A stretch of 64,000 bases of DNA from Karstenula rhodostoma CBS 690.94 (Eukaryota > Ascomycota > Dothideomycetes > Pleosporales > Didymosphaeriaceae). Made by a program: the position numbers and the translations under genes. The stretch spans positions 1,617,666 to 1,681,665 of the forward strand of contig MU001496.1 in NCBI GenBank assembly GCA_010093485.1. Reading direction: 5' to 3'. Shown one piece after another: positions 57,234 to 64,000 of the stretch. Every line of letters begins with the position of its first letter. Position 1 is the first letter of the stretch. The notes beneath the pieces are model-generated. The model saw only the letters and a program-made list of their open reading frames with translations. It made no database searches and was not told the origin of the DNA.

Positions 57234-57893
57234 ATGCTTGTGCGAAGCATTGCGGCCGGGATTGGTCTTGCATCCGAGAGTTACCAGCATCACAAAGAAA
57301 AGAAAGTTTCCCAGACGCGAGCGGGAAGAGACGGCCAGAATGCGGCGACAGTAACACAAGAGGGGCGCGAAATGCCCACTTGTTGCAACAGATGGACGAG
57401 GCCGTATGGGAACTGGACGAAGCACAAGATCAAGTATCAGAACACCAATCTAGACCAGCTGCCGCTACTGAAGAGGAAGTCGCTGGCCCTGCCAATTTAT
57501 TTCTCGTCGCCCATGCTCGACCCCCTCCCTATTTCGCGGGCCAGCTCGCTCTACCCGTCGCCATCACCCAGCAACGCCCTGCGTCTCGTACCAAGGGCTT
57601 TGTGCGTGCCTACTCCCCTCTTCTCGACGATGCAGGCATCGACCAGACGACCATTCTCGACTTTCTCGACAATCCCAACAAATCGCTTGCGCCAAGCCCC
57701 TGCATCCAAGCCATCAACTTGGCCGCGTTCGCAGGGCAGAAGGTCCCCGAGCCATTCACCATCATGATATCGATTGCTGTCAAGAAGGTAGCCGGTGCAA
57801 CTCCATAGCCGCTCAAAAACCAATCGCTTCCTCGACCGGGTCAATGAAGACTTCTTTGCGCCCCGCAACCTGGTCGCCCTGATCATGACGTGA
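57234..57893 (+). pseudogene. Frame-damaged member of a conserved fungal family
   Basis: Three segments in two frames read like one protein. 57234-57350 gives VRSIAAGIGLASESYQHHKE. 57392-57805 gives MDEAVWELDEAQDQ, ALPVAITQQRPASRTKGFVR and AYSPLLDDAGIDQTTILDFL. 57807-57893 gives SRSKTNRFLDRVNEDFFAPR, then NLVALIMT and a stop. The 41 bp between the first two have GT...AG ends and could be a very short intron. The second joint cannot be an intron: an in-frame TAG at 57806 follows KKVAGATP, and the homologous continuation is in the +1 frame. I recall this arrangement (ASE.Y.HHKE...WELDEA...P.RGF.RAY.P.L...GID...FLDFL) from uncharacterised Pezizomycotina proteins. I infer a recent lesion or a sequence error. 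Confidence 0.7.
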
Positions 57894-60549
57894 AAGCCCA
57901 GTCAAAAAGACGTCATGTTGACCACGGCTGAGTTTGACACTTTCTACGACAAACACAATGTCAACCCTTTAGACATATATCAGCCTTCCTATAGCTATTC
58001 CTGCCTTCAAGCTATCGTAACGTCTATCAACGTCGACACAGCGTCGACGTTTTGTTGGCTAGGGCGTAAGAGTGCGTTTCAAGGAGGTGGTGTAAAACTG
58101 GTACGATAATAGGTTAGCCTTACGTTATGGTACACAATTATCTATAGCCCATTAAAAGTTTCTTTATCAGATTTGCGAGGGCCTTTCTCGGAGGCGGTAA
58201 AGTATGGCAGACTTTGAAGCGAGGCGCTTTACTGAGTTTGCGTGGTGGTGGGTCTGTTTAAGTGGCATTTGGTTAGCATAGTGCGGGGGTGGGGATTAGG
58301 GGTGCAGTGGGCTTGTCGTTGGGTTGGGTTGCTGGGAGTGTTTAGAGGGGAGTCCAGGGCGGGCGACGGGACGTGGAGCTGGACGTTGTGAAATTGGAGG
58401 TCTGATGGTGGGACTGGAGGGAGCGGGGGGTCTGGATTTTATTGATACCCTAAGTGGTGTTATTCAAACTGAAAAGAGTTGCGGCTGAACTTCACATGTC
58501 ATTCGGACGTATATATGTTACGAGCATTCTGGAGTCTTGCTTTTGTAACGAGGTGGTAGCAAAGTGAGGTGTGAGAGTGAGGTAGGTACTATTTTGGTAG
58601 GCGGAGTTGTTTGTGTAGGGCTAGTGCAGATCGACAGCGTTATACTTTGGTATGCCTTCTGGGCATGTAGATATTGAGTCGGAAGAAGCTGGAAAGCGGC
58701 CATCTAGTCAAGGTATATCCATGCCTTGGCATGCGATTAGACGACACAGCCTAGAACTGCAAGAAAATGCGTTGCTTCCCCCTCGCCCGAGACAGTCATC
58801 ATGATAAGAACAACTCCTTGGACTAAGAGCAAAGGCAAAGCCACCACTCCAAAATCATTACTATTCTGTCGAGTTGAGAACCCGTAGACATTTTTCTGAC
58901 GGATATGGGTGAGCAGTTCGTCGCCTCTCCTCGCAGACCGTGGTCAGAGCGTTATCCCCCCATTTAGCAGCCACCCACCAGCATCAGGCGTGTTTGCAGC
59001 AGCACCCTGACCCAACACAAGAAAGCCTCGCAACTAGCACGGCTCACTTGCATGTCTGAAATGGCAATGACCCTTGCCCAGCGTTCAGTTCAAGCGGCGC
59101 GGTCAACCTACGGAAGGCTGCGTCGGACAGAAGTGTTCTCGAAGGCCTGTGTCTTACCGCCTGAAAGTCGTGCTCAGGGGTGCGTACGCGGACTCCAGGG
59201 CTGGTTATATTGACAATCTTTCGGCCCTATGCAGGTTGGTCTCGGCGGAGGGCATGGGTTCACTGGCAGCTTTCGAAGTCTAACGAGTTTACCCTCTCAG
59301 GATGATCACGGCTCAATACAAGGCAGAAAGAGCACCTCAGGTCTTTCCTCTGATGAGTAGAACGAACCAGCAAACCCCAGGATCGGTTCTAGTACAGCCC
59401 CGAGAAACGTTCACCCACAACCCCGGATTTCCACAGATCAACTAGCGCCGCTGCAGGTACGCAATCTATGTATGTTCCAGGTTGTGGAGAATCCCACGCT
59501 GGCTCGCAACGGTTCGCTTGACAGTGCGGATAAAGTCTCCACGGCGAGCCTTCCAGACAGCGCAAAGCCACCAGGCTTCGCTCCGCTGTCACACAGGCCC
59601 CCGGAGGAACACTGCTCGCGCTCGCGGGGGTTCACTGCTACGCAAGTGCTACGTTGAGCCAAAAGAGGATCGAGTCCGTCTGGGCTCTCCCTATCAGTTG
59701 GTCAAGTGGCCGGTGAAGTGTAAACCGAAAGCCGCATTTCCGTATTGCCTCCCGGTAGCCTTCCGAGAGTCGCATCCACACGACCGAAGCTGACCACCTA
59801 TGCATACTGATATACATGTCGCATTGCGATAGGCCAACCAAGACAACCTGCACAGCGCTAAGACGGACTCTGAACCGACTGCATCTCGGACGAAGCCAAT
59901 GCCACGGTCCGGACAGGCGTTTCGTATAGTTCCAAGGCTGCCATGCCAATAATACCGCATGCGCCCTTATCTCTGTCGTCTCCTCGGTGCAACAGCAGCA
60001 GCGGTGCGGCGGCGAAGACAGAGCCAATATAGAGAGACGCGATGTATTTCGTCAGCGTGGAGATGGCGCGAGATTGGCCATGGGTGCAAGGCTGCACAGG
60101 ACAGAACGAGTGTCGAGCCATAAGAAGCAATGGTCAGGGTGGCGGGGGACATGTCAGGGTCGCGCGACCAAAGCAGTGCCTTGGGACAGAAACGAAACCA
60201 AACGGTGCAGGGCGGTAGGGGGCAGATAAGAAGATATGGGGGATGGGCGCGGGAGTCGTACCGCGGATGTGGGTCTGATATGGCATCGCCGACGGCGTGG
60301 TCAGGGTCAGGGAATCGGCCGAAGAGGGCTGGGCCAAGGTTAGGGATTGAGGTGCGCACGCGACATGGGGCGTCGAGGACGACGAGGTGGTGTTTGGCGT
60401 TGGTCCTTTTCTTCTTCGCCATCGAGGTGGACCGGTGGAGTACCTTTGTCCATCAAAGGTGGAGCGTGGAAGGCTACGCTAGGCGGACCTGGGGGCGATT
60501 TGCTGCCAGGGCCAAGGCGTGGGTGAGGCGGCTGTGGTGGCAAGGGTAC

Positions 60550-60555
60550 TGATAA
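60550..60555 (+). promoter_or_regulatory. Candidate GATA-factor (AreA/Nit2) site
   Basis: TGATAAG matches the HGATAR consensus of the nitrogen regulator AreA/Nit2, which controls ammonium transporter genes in fungi. It lies about 710 bp upstream of the start codon, and a single such hexamer is common by chance, so support is weak. Confidence 0.25.
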
Positions 60556-60660
60556 GAACAACGAACTCGCTTTCCAGAAGCCACCGCAGCCCGCGCTGGA
60601 GTCGAGAGACGCACGCATGCTTCTCGAGGGCTCGCGTCTCCACTGTCCAGCAACCCGAGT

Positions 60661-60680
60661 GCGATGCGATGCGATGCGAT
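60661..60680. repeat. (GCGAT)4 microsatellite
   Basis: Four perfect 5-bp units, continued by a partial GC. Intergenic. Confidence 0.85.
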
Positions 60681-61266
60681 GCGCAGCGTCGAGGCGAGCA
60701 GGCCGCGTCCTCCATCGACATGTAGAGGCTCACTGCAGGGCCATCCCGCCGGCGTGGTTGGTCGCCGCACTGGCTGGGGTCCGGCTCGTATCTTCTCCCC
60801 CCACTGTGTGGCTTGCTCATGATGCTGGACGCCCATGTTCATGCTTGGAGTGAGAGCCAGGCTGGCCCGGGCTGTCGCAGACGCATGGCCAATGTCCGCC
60901 GCCCGTACCCTTCTATATCTCCTCTACCGCGCCCGTGCTCCTGCGCTGTATACCTCCTCGCAGTCACCAAACGGCGCTGCTGCACTATAATAGGCGATCG
61001 AGGCCAGCCGCCCGTTCGTTCGTCGCGCAACCCGTCTCGGAGCGAACCGCGACTCCCGCCCTTCACCGCGGACGCTGACTTCGACTTTGACCGACACCAC
61101 GGGAGCATTGGCCGCCTGCCATTCTCTGTCCACTCTTTACCTCCTCCTTGCACGTACCCGCGAAGACGTGCAGTTGCATTGCAAGCGCCCGTCCGCACCA
61201 CCCCGCCGAGCTGCACTTGTACCAAGGTAGACTGGCCCACGTTCCGGAACCGGCGCACTCGACACC

Positions 61267-63273
61267 ATGAACACGCCTTCTACGAGCGGCGGCGACCCGA
61301 CCCTCCAACTGGTGACTTTTGAAAACAACAGTACTCCTACCGGAGGAGATAGTCGGATAGACAACCTCAATGTCTTCTACAACGTAAGCTCCCGCACATG
61401 CAGCCACCCTGTGCCCGTGCCCTGGTACTGATGCCCACAGGCGGGCGACATCGCGTGGATGCTCACCTCCACCGCCCTGGTGCTGCTCATGATTCCCGGC
61501 GTCGGCTTCTTCTACTCGGGTCTGGCACGCAGAAAGTCGGCCTTGTCGTTGCTATGGCTGTAAGCAATCTCGCACCCACCATCCATGCGATCGCATCGTA
61601 CTGACCACGGACTCGCACCCAGCTCCGTCATGGCTACGGCAGTGGTCTCCTTCCAATGGTTCTTCTGGGGCTACTCGCTCGCCTTCTCGCACGGTGCGGG
61701 CAAGTTCATCGGAGATCTTGACAATATCGGTCTCAGGAACGTGCTCGGCTATCCTTCGGTGGGCAGCGCACGGATTCCCGATCTGCTGTTCTGCGTGTAC
61801 CAGGGCATGTTTGCTGCCATCACGTACGTGGAGCCTTGTTCATGTCTCCCTAAATATACTAAGTCATGACAGGGTCGCTCTCGCCGTCGGCGCTGTTGCC
61901 GAGCGAGGAAGAATGCTCCCATGTATAATATACATGTTCATCTGGACGACCGTCATCTACGACCCCATCGCCTGCTGGACCTGGAACCCCAAGGGCTGGA
62001 CCTTTTTGCTCGGGGTTAGTACCTTTCCTTTTTTCGATGGTTCTTTACTTCCACAGGTCTGACCCTGCCTGCTTTGGGTCGTTCTTTCCCACTATGTTTA
62101 CCACCCCACCTTCTCTACGACTTTCCTTCGCTCGGAACGACCCTTCCTTTCTCTTTCATCACTCTCCTATCCCCTTCTCAGTGTGCATTCTCAACATCCT
62201 TCTCTAATATATCAAAGGGGCTCGACTTTGCTGGAGGTACTCCCGTGCACATCGCCTCCGGCACCGCTGCCCTCGCCTACTCGTACATGCTCGGCAAGCG
62301 TCGCGGCCACGGAACGCAAGAGCTGAACTACCGACCACACAATGTTACGCACATTGTGATCGGCACGGTATTCCTCTGGGTCGGCTGGTTCGGCTTCAAC
62401 GCCGGTTCCGCCCTCTCTGCCAACCTGCGTGCTGTCATGGCAGCTGTTGTGACCAACCTTGCTGCGTGCGTTGGCGGCATCACCTGGTGCCTCGTCGACT
62501 ACCGTCTTGAGAGGAAGTGGTCCACCGTCGGCTTCTGCTCGGGCGTCATCGCCGGCCTGGTCTGTATAACACCCGGATCGGGCTTCGTGCCAGCCTGGGC
62601 CGCTGTCATCTTCGGTGTCTGCGGAGGCGTCGCTTGCAACTACGCCACGAAGCTCAAGTACTTCCTCCGCTGCGACGACGCCCTCGACATCTTCGCCGTC
62701 CACGCCGTCGGCGGCTTCGTCGGCAACATCCTGACGGCATTCTTCGCTGCGTAAGCCCCCCAGCCAGCCGCATCTGAGTTGCGTTGCTCTTCGCTAACGA
62801 ATCGCTAGGGACTACATCGCGCATCTCGACGGTGTCACCGTCATCCCCGGCGGCTGGCTCAACCGCCACTACATACAGCTGGGCTACCAGCTCGCCGACT
62901 CCGTCAGCGGCGGCGCCTACAGCTTCGTCGGCACGTGTGTGATCCTCGGCGCGCTCGACTTCCTTGGCAAATTCGTCCCCGCCCTCAAGCTCCGCGTGAG
63001 CGACGAAGACGAGGTCCTCGGCCTCGACGACGTCGAAATCGGAGAGTTCGCCGTATGTCTCTCCCACACTTGTACACACTATCATTTGCTAACCACAAGG
63101 AATAGTACGACTACGTCGAGCTCACGCGCGAGGTCGCATCCGCCGACGACGTCGACGAGGGCCTGTCGACGCACTCCCTCGAACAGCACGCCTCGACCAT
63201 GGGCATGCACGAGAAGAACCAGGAGTCAGTCGACTCGTCGCACCAGCTGGCGGAGTGGGCTCACCGTGCATAG
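61267..63273 (+). CDS. Ammonium transporter (Amt/Mep/Rh family)
   Basis: Seven exons: 61267-61383, 61441-61559, 61623-61823, 61873-62014, 62218-62750, 62809-63052, 63106-63273 (1524 nt, 507 aa). Intron 4 is about 200 nt; the rest are 49-63 nt. About 11 membrane segments, beginning AGDIAWMLTSTALVLLMIPG and VGFFYSGLARRKSALSL. Pore features: the family signature in LDFAGGTPVHIASG (first pore His), FGFNAGSALSAN, and the second pore His in FAVHAVGGFVGN. The cytosolic C-terminus (SDEDEVLGLDDVEIGEFAYD) carries the conserved ExG and DxxE-type regulatory stretch. Fungal homologues are MepA/MeaA of Aspergillus and yeast Mep1-3; which one this is cannot be settled here. It imports ammonium at the plasma membrane; expression is normally under GATA-factor control. 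Confidence 0.94.
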
Positions 63274-64000
63274 ATGATGCCGCGCCGGGCTGTTGCGTGT
63301 TTTTGCTTGCGATATACCACTTGCTTTTACCGGAGTTGGAGGCTGCTTTTCTGCGGGGATTCACTAGGGACGTGGATGTGTACGTGGATGAGGACGCTGC
63401 CTACCTGCCTGCTTGATCTACGCTATGGATAAGGAGATTCTAGTGTATTATACTTAATGCGAGAAACTACATACTTGTTTTACGAATGAGAGAGAGAGAG
63501 TCTGTGGTATTCTCGTGATTGCATACTAGAACGCAATACTGCAACCGTCCAAATCTACCGTCACAAGATATCCTCGGCGTGAGCGCAATGCGTCTCCCTC
63601 TCAGTCTAGCATCGAGGTTGCTTGAAAGGTTTGCTGGATGTCAGAATCGTGTCGGAGACGGGGCAGTGCGAGGATGGTGATTAGATTAGGTTTGTGCAAC
63701 CTTTCGAGGAGTAGGACATGCTGTATTGCTTGCTCCCAAACATCTTATACAAACGTTAGTTCCTAAAACAGGTCTTCCGTCGCTCAAATCTGAAAATAAG
63801 TAACAAAAAGGAAGCGAGATGATAGGATTGGCGGTGCCAAGACTCCACCCTGCATCACGGCATCACCACTTTCCTCGGTCTCCACACGCTTCTTCTCCGA
63901 ACCACCCCACCTTCAATCCGAAAGGTCGCGCCTCGACTGCAACCTCAACATCTCGCGCCCTTCTGAAGCACTCCGAACATCGCGATACGCCGCGGCATAT
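63274..64000. other. 3' flank of the ammonium transporter gene
   Basis: Untranslated or intergenic DNA up to the window edge. An (AG)n-like run GAGAGAGAGAG lies at about 63489. No gene start is recognised before the edge. Confidence 0.5.

Larger units (their letters stand above)
57894..61266. other. 3.4-kb region without a recognisable gene
   Basis: The longest gap in the window. G-rich stretches at about 58260-58440 are unlike the surrounding DNA. Frames of up to about 150 codons at 59967-60552 and 60813-61322 overlap on opposite strands. A (GCGAT)4 run lies at 60661-60680. The right end must hold the ammonium transporter promoter; a TGATAA site (GATA-factor type) lies at 60550-60555. Confidence 0.5.

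Noticed and set aside
59967..60552. Frames of about 140-150 codons on opposite strands
   Set aside because: Antisense images of each other with no motifs, and no splice-supported extension.
1..64000. CRISPR arrays, bacterial operons, secondary-metabolite cluster, transposase or reverse transcriptase genes
   Set aside because: None seen; the window is spliced eukaryotic DNA and no polyketide synthase, peptide synthetase or transposon protein motif was recognised.

Overview
The window is nuclear DNA of a filamentous ascomycete (Pezizomycotina). Genes are dense, on both strands, and mostly interrupted by 45-70 nt GT-AG introns with CTAAC/CTGAC-like branch sites. The gene set is typical of these fungi: SSD1, an Ssk2/SskB-type MAPKKK, HEM25, GLE1, Rds1-like ferritin and a DUF3824 protein. 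A single dispersed 5S rRNA gene also fits. Dothideomycetes is my best guess at class, from general resemblance only.

Layout. 0.7-9.3 kb: DUF3824 protein, mitochondrial glycine carrier Hem25, an HRI-like eIF2-alpha kinase, and divergent from it a disordered protein of unknown function. 9.4-16.5 kb: an accessory-looking stretch. It holds an isolated 5S rRNA gene, an AT-rich patch, two direct copies of a diverged 105-bp repeat about 6 kb apart, and between the copies a divergent pair of secreted-protein genes and an F-box gene. One secreted protein looks like an RNase N1/T1-fold protein without catalytic residues; the other carries deaminase-like Cys motifs. 16.5-26.6 kb: amino-acid permease, a protein of seven SANT-like repeats with a possible mitochondrial presequence, an MFS transporter and a secreted ferritin-like Rds1 protein. 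28.3-36 kb: SSD1 and, divergently, GLE1. 36.4-44.1 kb: a 2H cyclic phosphodiesterase, two divergent genes sharing a His-rich module, and a single-pass membrane protein. 46.5-56.3 kb: dual-start histidyl-tRNA synthetase, SskB-type MAPKKK, a small Cys-rich surface protein and a polytopic membrane protein. 57.2-63.3 kb: a frame-damaged gene, about 3.4 kb without a recognisable gene, and an ammonium transporter.

Functional links. There is no single operon or biosynthetic cluster. Several genes relate to nutrient and stress signalling (ammonium and amino-acid transporters, eIF2-alpha kinase, HOG-pathway MAPKKK) and to RNA metabolism (SSD1, GLE1, cyclic phosphodiesterase, HisRS). The most unusual part is the repeat-flanked 10-16 kb segment. 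Exon boundaries were placed by eye from splice motifs, frame continuity and family knowledge; all exon sums given are multiples of three. Domain calls rest on remembered motifs, not database searches.
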